NCBI GenBank assembly: GCA_029567375.1
Contig: JAKQLB010000155.1
Coordinates: 1 to 53,584 of the forward strand
DNA from: Bacteroidota bacterium
GTDB taxonomy: Bacteria; Bacteroidota; Bacteroidia; Bacteroidales; UBA932
Direction of reading: 5' to 3'
DNA length: 53,584 bases
Shown here: positions 8,602-18,049 of the stretch, piece by piece
Numbering within the stretch: position 1 is the first letter of the stretch
Layout: every line of letters begins with the position of its first letter
Translations under genes and position numbers: made by a program
The notes under the pieces: generated by a model
Told to the model about the DNA's origin: nothing
Database searches by the model: none
What the model saw: only the letters and a program-made list of their open reading frames with translations

Positions 8602-10026
8602 ATGCGTCCTAAACTTTCAATATTTACCGATTTTGCCGATACGCTTTTTCCACATGAACTGGAGTATCTGATGGCTGTGCAGAATTTTTCTAAGCCAATG
8701 AATTTGAAGATATTGAAACAAATATACCACAATAACACATCAAGTGGAAAACAACGTAAACCCTTCGATAAGAGTATTGATAAACGCACGTATTCCTACC
8801 TAAAAAAATGGATAACGGAGACGTTGCTTAAAATTGATGTCGATTATTTTTTCGATTGGCTGATTGAAACTGAGAAAAAAATCCTGACAGACGTGATTGT
8901 TCCTTCGGATGAAGCGGTGATTTTGAGCAACATGAATAAAATGCACCCCACGAATTATAACTACATCCGATTCTACGAACTTTTACAGTATTACCGCGAT
9001 TATCTGATGGTACGGAACCGTACAAAATACAATAAGGTGGTAACAGATTTTCTTGAAGTTCATCATGAACAATATCTCAAACTGAAAAACCTGAATATTG
9101 AGCTTGATAATGTTACGGCAAGAATTGTGAAGAGAATAGAGTTCCATCCGGAAGAGAAGGAAAGTATTGAAAACTTTCTTTGGGATATATTTTTTGATGA
9201 AACTTTGGATGGCTACACGAGATACCGGGCAGTGGTAAGGCTAACCATACATTACTATAACAACAGGGAGTTTGACAAGCAATTTGTGGTGTATCAACAC
9301 CTTGATAATTATTTTAAAACGCCTGTATTCTACTCAAAGCGTATTCTGTCCAACTATTACGCTAATCGTACGATGATGCATTCCAAACTTAGTGAACTGC
9401 AAGAAGCTGAAAAATACGGTTATCTCTCCATACAAAACAAGAACAGCGATTACCTCTTTTACCTCATTAATCTATGTGGGGTACTTTTGAAACAGGGGAA
9501 AAACAGTGAAGCTCTGGAGTTAATGCGTAACTCCATTCCCGAGCTGAAAAATACAAATAACAATTACTATAAAATTGGTTTTGCATCATTTTACATACTT
9601 ACCTTTATAGCCAACAAACAAACTGAAGAAGCGGTATATTATGCTTCTCAATATTTTAAAACTTACCGAAAAGAGATTTTTGAGCATCGCTGGCATCTAT
9701 ACTGCACCACTTACCTTTTCGCATTGATTAATGCCGAACAATATGGTAAAGTAGTCTCGATTTGCAAGCGCTATGATCTCCTGCTTAAAGAAAAACAGCG
9801 TGTTGATCGACCTGACTATTTGCCTATCATAGAAAACTATTACTACCTTTCCGAGTATATGGAGGGAAAAATAGATCAGGATAAATTAATATCATCAATT
9901 GTTAAATCAGTAAAGCCTCTGATGAATAATGGCTATCGTTCACGGCGGATGCTGAACATGATTGATAAGTTGGGGAACTTTCTATACGATGAAATGAGAG
10001 AGGTAAAGACGAAATTATTAAAATGA
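8602..10026 (+). CDS. Helical-repeat (TPR-like) protein of unknown function
   Basis: The 474-residue protein has no signal peptide or membrane segment and is rich in Tyr, Asn, Lys and Leu. From about residue 200 it shows successive pairs of amphipathic helices (for example around LNLCGVLLKQGKNSEALELM), which resemble divergent TPR units; the N-terminal 200 residues are predicted helical without a recognised domain. It is probably cytosolic. It starts just after the terminator at 8541-8571 and ends two bases before the convergent atpG stop. It looks like a lineage-restricted protein and I do not recognise a family. Confidence 0.7.
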   Translation: MRPKLSIFTDFADTLFPHELEYLMAVQNFSKPMNLKILKQIYHNNTSSGKQRKPFDKSIDKRTYSYLKKWITETLLKIDVDYFFDWLIETEKKILTDVIVPSDEAVILSNMNKMHPTNYNYIRFYELLQYYRDYLMVRNRTKYNKVVTDFLEVHHEQYLKLKNLNIELDNVTARIVKRIEFHPEEKESIENFLWDIFFDETLDGYTRYRAVVRLTIHYYNNREFDKQFVVYQHLDNYFKTPVFYSKRILSNYYANRTMMHSKLSELQEAEKYGYLSIQNKNSDYLFYLINLCGVLLKQGKNSEALELMRNSIPELKNTNNNYYKIGFASFYILTFIANKQTEEAVYYASQYFKTYRKEIFEHRWHLYCTTYLFALINAEQYGKVVSICKRYDLLLKEKQRVDRPDYLPIIENYYYLSEYMEGKIDQDKLISSIVKSVKPLMNNGYRSRRMLNMIDKLGNFLYDEMREVKTKLLK

Positions 10027-10028
10027 GT

Positions 10029-10901
10029 TTATCTGCCGAATGAGCCTCCCATGATGTCCAGCAACTCCGCGGTAATGGCCTGTTGACGCAGTTTGTTGTA
10101 CTCCAAGGTGAGTTCATCAACCAATTCGTCGGCATTATCGGTAGCTATCTGCATCGCAGTCATTCTTGCAACGTGTTCCGAAACCAAAGAATCGATATGT
10201 GCAATAAGAAATTGCAGATTGATCAATAAAGGAGTCAAGTCCTTTAAAATAAGTTTACTATCGGGCTCGATAATATAATCCTCAAGATATTCTCCTTTTT
10301 CCGGCACCAGTTTTTCAACTTTAAACGGGAGTAGAGTTTCTCGTGTCATCACTTGCGTACCCTTAGTGATAAAATGATGATGAATAAGCTCCACTTTATC
10401 TATCTCCTTTCGTGTAAACTTCTCCATCAACTCGTCGCATATGGGCTTTATATTGACAAGAGAAGGCTTATCTGCAATAGATTGAAATTTTCCTTGATAA
10501 TGCACACCACCTCGCTTTAAAACATCTCTCACACCCCTATCCCCGAGTGAATAGAGCAGTACATTGGATTCTCCGAGAGATTTATAACTTTCTACCGCTC
10601 GCAGTAACTCTGCCGAAACCAAATGATTGAAACGCCCTGCCAACCCCGTATTCGAAGAAAAAACGACAAGGGCCACACGCTCTACCGGTCGCTCCTCCAT
10701 CAAAGGAGATTTAAAATTTTGTCTTTGCGCCAAAAGGATATTATAGATTCTACTCAAACCCTCCAGATATGGTTCCAGGCTGTCGAGCATACGCTGAGTT
10801 TTCCTCAACTTTGCCGAAGCAACCAACATCATTGCCGAGGTAATCTTTTGAGTAGATTTAACCGTTTGAAGTCTGGTCTTTATATCTTTTAGCTGCGCCA
10901 T
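10029..10901 (-). CDS. atpG: ATP synthase F1 subunit gamma
   Basis: The 290-residue protein has the coiled-coil ends typical of the gamma rotor: an N-terminal helix MAQLKDIKTRLQTVKSTQKITSAM and a C-terminal helix with RMTAMQIATDNADELVDEL followed by YNKLRQQAITAEL. Gamma is the central stalk that couples proton flow to the alpha3beta3 head. It is the last gene of the ATPase operon, six bases after atpA. Its 3' end converges on the 474-residue protein gene with a two-base gap and no visible hairpin. Confidence 0.96.
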   Translation of the reverse strand: MAQLKDIKTRLQTVKSTQKITSAMMLVASAKLRKTQRMLDSLEPYLEGLSRIYNILLAQRQNFKSPLMEERPVERVALVVFSSNTGLAGRFNHLVSAELLRAVESYKSLGESNVLLYSLGDRGVRDVLKRGGVHYQGKFQSIADKPSLVNIKPICDELMEKFTRKEIDKVELIHHHFITKGTQVMTRETLLPFKVEKLVPEKGEYLEDYIIEPDSKLILKDLTPLLINLQFLIAHIDSLVSEHVARMTAMQIATDNADELVDELTLEYNKLRQQAITAELLDIMGGSFGR

Positions 10902-10907
10902 TCAAAA

Positions 10908-12497
10908 TTAGGATTTTATCATGTTTACCGTTTCAGCTGCAACTTCTTCAATAAGGGTCGTGATTTGATCATTAATCTCTCCCTTTTTCAAGGGTTCCAA
11001 TACTTCTTCTTTATATCTGAAGTCCAAGATATTCAAAAACTCTTTTTCAAAGAGTTGCACTTGCTCTGCAGAAATATCTTTCAATAAACCATTGACGCCA
11101 CAATACAAAACCGCTATTTGATGTTCTACCGGCATAGGACTGTGAACTCTTTGAACAAGCAATTGCTCGTTTTTCTGCCCCTTGTCAATGGCCATCATCG
11201 TCACTGCGTCCAGATCACCGCCAAATTTCGTAAATGCAGCCAACTCATGGTATTGAGCCTGGTCGATTTTCAATGAACCGGCTACTTTTTTCATGGATTT
11301 TATTTGAGCATTTCCTCCTACACGAGAAACGGAAATACCTACATTGATGGCGGGACGAATACCTCTGTTGAATAAATCGGTCTCCAGGAAAATCTGACCA
11401 TCGGTAATTGAAATAACGTTGGTCGGAATATAGGCCGAAACGTCGCCTGCCTGTGTCTCCACAATAGGCAAAGCGGTAAGAGACCCTCCACCTTTAACTT
11501 TTCCTTTCAATCCGGCCGGCAAATCATTCATATTGACCGCAACCTCATTTTGCGAAATAATATTCGCAGCTCTCTCCAATAGACGGGAGTGCAAATAGAA
11601 AATATCGCCCGGATAGGCTTCACGCCCTGAAGGACGACGTAGAATGAGCGAAATCTCACGATAAGCTACCGCCTGCTTGGACAGGTCATCATATACTACC
11701 AAAGCATGACGTCCGGTATCGCGAAAATATTCACCGATAGCCGCTCCTGCAAAGGGAGCAATATAGCGCAATGCAGCCGAATCGGAACCTGCTGCCAAAA
11801 CGATAACGGTATAATCCATAGCCCCTTGTTCGGTGAGGGTTTTCAAAATGGAAGCTACGGATGACCCTTTTTGTCCTACCGCAACATAAACACAATAAAC
11901 GGGATCGCCGTTTTCGTAATGCTCTCGTTGATTGAGTATGGTGTCGATCGCGATACTTGTTTTTCCTGTTTGTCGGTCGCCTATGATCAACTCTCGCTGG
12001 CCGTGCCCGATTGGAATCATAGCGTCAATTGCCTTCAAACCGGTTTGCAAGGGTTTGCTAACCGGCTGGCGAAAGACCACGCCCGGAGCTTTTCGCTCCA
12101 AAGGCATCTCCACCAACTCGCCTTTTATGGCACCTTTTCCGTCAAGCGGTTCTCCAATAGGTGAAATGACACGTCCGAGCATGGACTCTCCAACGAAAAG
12201 CGATGCTACACGTTTTGTGCGCCTTGCCACACTACCCTCTTTTATCTCGCTTGAAGAGCCGAGCAGGATGGCACCGACATTGTCTTCTTCAAGATTCATT
12301 ACGATAGCCTGCATGCCGTTTTCAAACTCCAGCAGTTCGCTCGCCTCAGCATTGCGTAATCCGAAAATACGGGCCACACCATCGCTTACGCTCATTACAA
12401 CGCCTGTTTCATCGTATTTTATATCCGTGTCTATCCCTTTTAGTTGCATACGCAACACCTCGGAAACTTCGCTTACTTTTATTATCCTTTCGCTCAT
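10908..12497 (-). CDS. atpA: ATP synthase F1 subunit alpha
   Basis: The 529-residue protein has the F1-alpha Walker A motif GDRQTGKT at 173-180 and the C-terminal alpha segments (RVGGNAQIKSMKKVAGSLK). The subunit binds nucleotide non-catalytically and builds the alpha3beta3 hexamer with beta. It lies between atpH (39-base gap) and atpG (six-base gap) in the operon. Long antisense reading frames over this gene have no independent support. Confidence 0.98.
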   Translation of the reverse strand: MSERIIKVSEVSEVLRMQLKGIDTDIKYDETGVVMSVSDGVARIFGLRNAEASELLEFENGMQAIVMNLEEDNVGAILLGSSSEIKEGSVARRTKRVASLFVGESMLGRVISPIGEPLDGKGAIKGELVEMPLERKAPGVVFRQPVSKPLQTGLKAIDAMIPIGHGQRELIIGDRQTGKTSIAIDTILNQREHYENGDPVYCVYVAVGQKGSSVASILKTLTEQGAMDYTVIVLAAGSDSAALRYIAPFAGAAIGEYFRDTGRHALVVYDDLSKQAVAYREISLILRRPSGREAYPGDIFYLHSRLLERAANIISQNEVAVNMNDLPAGLKGKVKGGGSLTALPIVETQAGDVSAYIPTNVISITDGQIFLETDLFNRGIRPAINVGISVSRVGGNAQIKSMKKVAGSLKIDQAQYHELAAFTKFGGDLDAVTMMAIDKGQKNEQLLVQRVHSPMPVEHQIAVLYCGVNGLLKDISAEQVQLFEKEFLNILDFRYKEEVLEPLKKGEINDQITTLIEEVAAETVNMIKS

Positions 12498-12535
12498 AAT
12501 TTCTTTATTTGCATCTCTGTAACGATTAAAATCAA

Positions 12536-13075
12536 TTACATTTTTTTCACTTTACTTCTAATGCGATTCAATTTACCGGAAACGCTCGCATCCAACCGAT
12601 GATCGTCCAAATAGAGGAGAAATCCACCTATGATATCGGGATCAACTTCGGCTTCAATCTCCAGTCGCTTATCAATAATGCTCTCTATTCGTTTGACAAA
12701 ATGCTCTTTAGTTTCCTCATCCATGGATACAGCGGTAACAAGTTTTCCGTGCTGTATGTTAAAACGCTCACGATACAGGTCAATATAGCGCAACGCAATG
12801 TAATCAATAAGCACCTGCCTCTCATTTTTAATAACAAGGTCAAGCATTTCATCCAGGGTAGAAGGTATATTTCCGCCGCAGGCAGCAATGATTATCTCCT
12901 TTTTCTCACTCTTGGCAATTGAATGGATTTGCAGTGCTTCCCTCAATTCGGGCACATTGCCACACACTTTTAAAAAAAACTTCAACGCGGAATAGACCTC
13001 CTTTTGTTGATCCAACTCGATAGAATATTTCAACAAAGCAGTAGCATAACGCGTAGAAATTAATCCTGTATTCAT
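12536..13075 (-). CDS. atpH: ATP synthase F1 subunit delta
   Basis: The 179-residue protein starts GLISTRYATALLKY, the usual delta/OSCP N-terminus, and ends with the conserved pattern DPDIIGGFLLYLDDHRLDASVSG. Delta links the b stalk to the top of F1 and forms part of the stator. It lies six bases downstream of atpF in the ATPase operon. Confidence 0.96.
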   Translation of the reverse strand: MNTGLISTRYATALLKYSIELDQQKEVYSALKFFLKVCGNVPELREALQIHSIAKSEKKEIIIAACGGNIPSTLDEMLDLVIKNERQVLIDYIALRYIDLYRERFNIQHGKLVTAVSMDEETKEHFVKRIESIIDKRLEIEAEVDPDIIGGFLLYLDDHRLDASVSGKLNRIRSKVKKM

Positions 13076-13081
13076 GAATAA

Positions 13082-13579
13082 TTAAGAAGTAATTTCAATT
13101 TCGTCCAATAATCGGTCGATCATTTTCATTTGAGCTTTATCAGTGCTAAGCTCCTCGCGCAAAATCTTTTCGGTTAAGTCGATAGAGATTTTGGTGACCT
13201 CCTCGCGAATTTCTTGAAGAGCTACCTCCTTTTCCGATTGAATTTGTTTGCGTGCGACGCCGATTATTTTTTCAGATTCCAAACCGGCTCTTTCACGAGC
13301 ATCCTCAAGCATCTGTTCTTGTATCTTAGATGCCTCTTTGATCATTTCGGTTTGCTGTTTTCGGGTTTCAGCCAATAAGGATTCGCCTATTTCTTTCACA
13401 TGGTCCAACTCTTCCTTTGCTTTTTTAGCGGCTACAAGAGATTCATCCACATAATTTCTCCGCTTCTCCACCGCCTTCAAAATTGGCGGAAAAGCAAACT
13501 TTATCAGTATAAACAGAGTTATACCGAAAGCAATAGACATCCAAAAAACCAAACCCGGTTCGGGCGTCAGTAAGGACAT
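13082..13579 (-). CDS. atpF: ATP synthase F0 subunit b
   Basis: The 165-residue protein has one N-terminal membrane helix (about residues 8-30, LVFWMSIAFGITLFILIKF) followed by a long charged coiled coil, which is the b-subunit layout. Two copies form the peripheral stalk that holds F1 still against the rotor. It lies between atpE and atpH with six-base spacers on both sides. Confidence 0.96.
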   Translation of the reverse strand: MSLLTPEPGLVFWMSIAFGITLFILIKFAFPPILKAVEKRRNYVDESLVAAKKAKEELDHVKEIGESLLAETRKQQTEMIKEASKIQEQMLEDARERAGLESEKIIGVARKQIQSEKEVALQEIREEVTKISIDLTEKILREELSTDKAQMKMIDRLLDEIEITS

Positions 13580-13585
13580 ATTCTA

Positions 13586-13843
13586 TTAACCTAAAATAAA
13601 ACCACAAACAACTATGGCAAAAAGTGCCACTCCCTCAATAAGGGCTGCCACAATAATCATCGATGTTCTAACATCCGAACCCGCTTCCGGTTGTCTCGAA
13701 ATAGCATCCATCGCCGATTTTCCAATTAAACTGATACCGGAAGCTGCAGCAATTACAGCAACAATAACTCCTGCAATGGGAGCCCAAGCTGCAGAAGCAG
13801 CACCTGCTTGTAACAAAACAGAAAATAGTAAGTTCATAATCAA
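13586..13843 (-). CDS. atpE: ATP synthase F0 subunit c
   Basis: The 85-residue proteolipid has two membrane helices joined by the polar loop SRQPEA (49-54). The ion-binding carboxylate is Glu70 in ALIEGVALF. The residue after it is glycine, not the serine or threonine of Na+-binding rings such as Ilyobacter, and no matching glutamine is evident in helix 1, so a proton-driven ring is the better reading. The ATG at 13837 is an equally possible start, two codons later. It lies between atpB and atpF. Confidence 0.95.
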   Translation of the reverse strand: MIMNLLFSVLLQAGAASAAWAPIAGVIVAVIAAASGISLIGKSAMDAISRQPEAGSDVRTSMIIVAALIEGVALFAIVVCGFILG

Positions 13844-13876
13844 TCTTTTTTAGTGTAATTAATTTATTAATATTTA

Positions 13877-14935
13877 TTATGCATTTCTTGCCATTCCAAT
13901 AAATACTGAAGAAAGCAGTGTAAAAATAAAAGCTTGAATAAAGGCAACCAACAACTCCAAAAACAAAATAAAGACGGAAAAAAACACCGACACCGCCGTC
14001 ATTGATGAACTGATGGCTGCGCCCATACCCGCCGTAATGAAAACAATCGAAACCAATCCCAACACAATAGCGTGACCACCCATTATATTCGCAAAAAGAC
14101 GAATCATCAATGCAAAAGGCTTGGTAAACAATCCCACAATCTCAATTACGGGCATAATGGGAAAAGGCACTTTGAGAAAAATAGGTACGTCAGGCCAGAA
14201 AATACTCTTATAATACTCTTTTGTGCCGGTTAGGTTGATAGCCAAAAATGTTCCGACAGCCAGCACCATAGTCACCGCAATATTACCCGTTACGTTTGCA
14301 CCACCCGGGAAAAAGGGCACCAGTCCCAGCACATTATTGAAGAAGATAAAGAAGAAAACCGTCAACAAAAATGGTGCATACCTTTTATAATCAGCGCCTA
14401 CCGAAGGTTTTATTATGTCATCATGTATCATCATGATAAACATCTCCATCATACCCACAAAACCCTTATTCCCTTTCATCGGTTCTCGTTTAATTACACG
14501 CGATATACCCAAAAAGGTAATAATAAGCACAAGCGAAGAGAGGATCAATGAGGCTGCATTTTTGGTAAGCGACAAATCAAGCGGTCGGGTTTCGCTTCCA
14601 TCCCTACCCATTTCGACAATTTTTCCTTTATATTTTCCCTCGGCAGCAATCTGAAAACCTTTGTAATTCTTATTTCCCCGATCTAACTTATAAGAAAGAA
14701 AGAGGTGTACCCCCGATGTTTTGCTATACAATATTACCGGTAGAGGGATGGAAACATGCCAATCTTCGGAACTAAGCAGAGTCCATTCATATGTATCTGC
14801 CAGATGCTCCAAAATAAACTCTTTCACATTAAACTTTTCCTGAGCGACGCTGTCAGTTTGAGCATTCGCTCCCATCGAAAAGAGAAGAACGATGAAAAGA
14901 ATTATCGGCTTATATGTTATATGAAGTTTCTTCAT
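13877..14935 (-). CDS. atpB: ATP synthase F0 subunit a with N-terminal signal and extension
   Basis: The 352-residue protein is longer than the roughly 270 residues of the E. coli subunit. It starts with a signal-like helix ending GANAQ (residues 21-25), then about 100 residues with no membrane helix, then the five to six helices of subunit a. The essential arginine is Arg279 in FALMIRLFANIMGGH. The subunit provides the two half-channels for protons at the rotor. The extension is usual in Bacteroidetes relatives as far as I recall. It follows the 140-residue membrane protein by 11 bases. Confidence 0.96.
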   Translation of the reverse strand: MKKLHITYKPIILFIVLLFSMGANAQTDSVAQEKFNVKEFILEHLADTYEWTLLSSEDWHVSIPLPVILYSKTSGVHLFLSYKLDRGNKNYKGFQIAAEGKYKGKIVEMGRDGSETRPLDLSLTKNAASLILSSLVLIITFLGISRVIKREPMKGNKGFVGMMEMFIMMIHDDIIKPSVGADYKRYAPFLLTVFFFIFFNNVLGLVPFFPGGANVTGNIAVTMVLAVGTFLAINLTGTKEYYKSIFWPDVPIFLKVPFPIMPVIEIVGLFTKPFALMIRLFANIMGGHAIVLGLVSIVFITAGMGAAISSSMTAVSVFFSVFILFLELLVAFIQAFIFTLLSSVFIGMARNA

Positions 14936-14946
14936 CTATTTCAACT

Positions 14947-15369
14947 TTACTCAAGCGGCTTACTTTGAGTTTTCTTATACCTGATATGCTTTTCCATTCG
15001 GATGAAAATAATTGTTTCCCAAATCAGGTAAAGCAGATAAAACACCGCAAAAACGATCGCAAAAGGGCGGATACCCGGCTTGTTAATCAGCCAATAAACC
15101 ATGAGACCGGTAAGCGAAATCAACATTTTCATCACTCGCATCTGCATATACATATTCGAGGTCTTTGATGGTGTTTTGATATAAATTCGTCTAAATCTCA
15201 AAAATAGCACAACACCCATAAGGTAAAAGAAGAGCGGAATAGCAAAGTATCCTTTCACCTCTATTTCCGGAAAAAGACATTTCAACACTATCCATCCACC
15301 CACTCCCAAAACAAGTAGAAGTAGCGTATGAATAATCAAAAAATTATTTACCACCTTTCGCATAAACAA
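14947..15369 (-). CDS. AtpI-position membrane protein of the ATPase operon
   Basis: The 140-residue protein has about four hydrophobic helices and a basic C-terminus. It sits between atpC and atpB, where many Bacteroidales carry a small uncharacterised membrane protein that may play an AtpI-like role in c-ring assembly; sequence similarity to AtpI is not obvious to me. ATG codons at 15369 and 15363 are both usable. The gap to atpC holds a period-7 tract (15380-15414). Confidence 0.75.
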   Translation of the reverse strand: MFMRKVVNNFLIIHTLLLLVLGVGGWIVLKCLFPEIEVKGYFAIPLFFYLMGVVLFLRFRRIYIKTPSKTSNMYMQMRVMKMLISLTGLMVYWLINKPGIRPFAIVFAVFYLLYLIWETIIFIRMEKHIRYKKTQSKPLE

Positions 15370-15379
15370 AAAATATTTA

Positions 15380-15414
15380 TAGTCTGTAGTATGTAGTCAG
15401 TAGTGTGTAGTTAA
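15380..15414 (+). repeat. Period-7 tract touching the atpC stop codon
   Basis: Five consecutive 7-mers start with TAGT: TAGTCTG (15380), TAGTATG (15387), TAGTCAG (15394), TAGTGTG (15401) and TAGTTAA (15408). The AGT core recurs at exactly seven-base steps. The last unit overlaps the atpC stop codon (reverse complement of TTA at 15411-15413). The tract fills the gap between atpC and the next operon gene. Confidence 0.75.
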
Positions 15415-15650
15415 ATGTTTATAAATACACTTATCGTGTTGTCTTGTACCTCTACAAAACCACCCGCTATCGTCATTTTTTTAACCTCACCGTCAGTAAC
15501 AAATGTTAGCGTGCCTTCCGTGAGCGTTGAAACAAGCGGGGCGTGATTATTCAGCACCTGAAACGGACATACGGTTCCCGGCAAGGTTACAGAAGAAACT
15601 TCGCCGGTAAAGAGAGTTGATTCTATAGTGCGAATGACCAATTTCATCAC
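15411..15650 (-). CDS. atpC: ATP synthase F1 subunit epsilon, short form
   Basis: The 79-residue protein carries only the N-terminal beta-sandwich of epsilon (VIRTIESTLFTGEV..., TLPGTVCPFQVLNNHAPLVSTL). The C-terminal helical hairpin that inhibits ATP hydrolysis in E. coli (about 135-residue protein) is absent, so this kind of self-inhibition is not expected. Short epsilon subunits are common in Bacteroidetes to my knowledge. Its start abuts the atpD stop, with no spacer. Confidence 0.93.
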   Translation of the reverse strand: MMKLVIRTIESTLFTGEVSSVTLPGTVCPFQVLNNHAPLVSTLTEGTLTFVTDGEVKKMTIAGGFVEVQDNTISVFINI

Positions 15651-17192
<1,542 letters not shown>

Positions 17193-17290
17193 TCAGTTGC
17201 TTTTGCAACAATTTGCGAAGTTACTTTAAATTAACGTTTAAAGAAAATATTTTAATGATAATTCTCAGTAAAAATCTCATTATGGCTTAA

Positions 17291-17325
17291 GGAGTCGGTG
17301 ATTGGTGAGGAGTTGGATCGTTGTA
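17291..17325 (+). repeat. Weak period-7 segment between divergent genes
   Basis: GGTG recurs at 17297 and 17304 and the GT core continues at 17312, so about four units of seven bases can be seen (GTGATTG, GTGAGGA). Unlike the other tracts it does not touch a stop codon. The signal is short and could be chance. Confidence 0.35.
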
Positions 17326-17377
17326 AAGCGAGAAATCAGCTAGCGTTCTGAAATGTAGAGAAATTATTTACTGATTT

Positions 17378-17413
17378 TTTGTGAACCGGAGTGGGGGGAA
17401 TTTTGTATATTTG
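17378..17413 (+). promoter_or_regulatory. Promoter of the ABM-like gene; fixes its start
   Basis: TTTG at 17378-17381 and TATATTTG at 17406-17413 match the Bacteroidota -33 and -7 elements with a 24-base spacer. The reading frame stays open back to a GTG at 17381, inside this promoter, so the ATG at 17438 must be the real start. Confidence 0.65.
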
Positions 17414-17437
17414 TTACGAGTATCAAACGACAAAAAA

Positions 17438-17791
17438 ATGAGTAATTTTTCAGAGATTTGTATTTATGAGGTAAACCCTGACAAGGTTGATGAATTTGAA
17501 AAATTGATTAAGGAAGTTGCAGAACACCATAAATCCTTTGCAGGTGTGATTGATGTAAAATATATCAAAAGGACACATCGACAAAAGGACTTCAATTCGG
17601 TGAAAAATGGAGAACCTGCAATCCGGCTGACAAGAAAACCGCAAAGCGTGACTTATATTTTATATTGGGAACTTGAAAACGAATTAATCCACGCCGAAGC
17701 CACAAAATCCGGATTGGAAAAATTCTACAAACAATTCAACCGTTGTTTAACCACAATGCCGAAAATAATACTTGGAGAGAGGGTACAATAA
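17438..17791 (+). CDS. ABM-like dimeric alpha/beta-barrel protein
   Basis: From the ATG at 17438 the protein has 117 residues. It starts with a strand FSEICIYEVNPDKVDEFEKL and a helix, in the style of antibiotic-biosynthesis-monooxygenase/dimeric alpha-beta barrel proteins, and includes a second strand VTYILYWELE near 70-80. Small proteins of this fold include monooxygenases and uncharacterised stress proteins, and no catalytic residues can be named here. It is followed 16 bases later by the two-helix membrane protein gene and may share its transcript with the ADP-ribosylglycohydrolase. Confidence 0.6.
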   Translation: MSNFSEICIYEVNPDKVDEFEKLIKEVAEHHKSFAGVIDVKYIKRTHRQKDFNSVKNGEPAIRLTRKPQSVTYILYWELENELIHAEATKSGLEKFYKQFNRCLTTMPKIILGERVQ

Positions 17792-17806
17792 TAAACACTA
17801 TCGGAT

Positions 17807-18049
17807 ATGACAAATCGTTGGGAAAAAACCAGAAAACTTGGGAAAACAAGATACATGATCTTGTCCACCTTGCTTTTTGCAATTACTTATACAATAGTTA
17901 AAATTATTATTGAGAATAATTATGACTTAAGCATATTCTATTCATCCTCATTTTGGATCTCCATCGCAACAGGAATTATATGCGGACTAATAGCCTCACA
18001 TTCACTGTGGAAATTCAATGAGAAAAGATATAAGGAAAATAAGCAATGA
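17807..18049 (+). CDS. Small two-helix membrane protein, unknown
   Basis: The 80-residue protein has a basic start, two hydrophobic helices (about residues 18-33 and 45-65) and a charged tail (NEKRYKENKQ). No family is recognised. Its stop overlaps the start of the ADP-ribosylglycohydrolase gene (ATGA, 18046-18049), so the two are likely translationally coupled. Confidence 0.6.
   Translation: MTNRWEKTRKLGKTRYMILSTLLFAITYTIVKIIIENNYDLSIFYSSSFWISIATGIICGLIASHSLWKFNEKRYKENKQ

Noticed and set aside
11932-12522. 196-codon open frame antisense to atpA
   Set aside because: It is rich in Ser and Pro, has no recognisable domain, and covers the conserved N-terminal half of atpA.
13586-13843. Na+-driven ATP synthase ring
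   Set aside because: The residue after the ion-binding Glu70 is Gly and no helix-1 Gln is in place, so the Na+ motif is missing.
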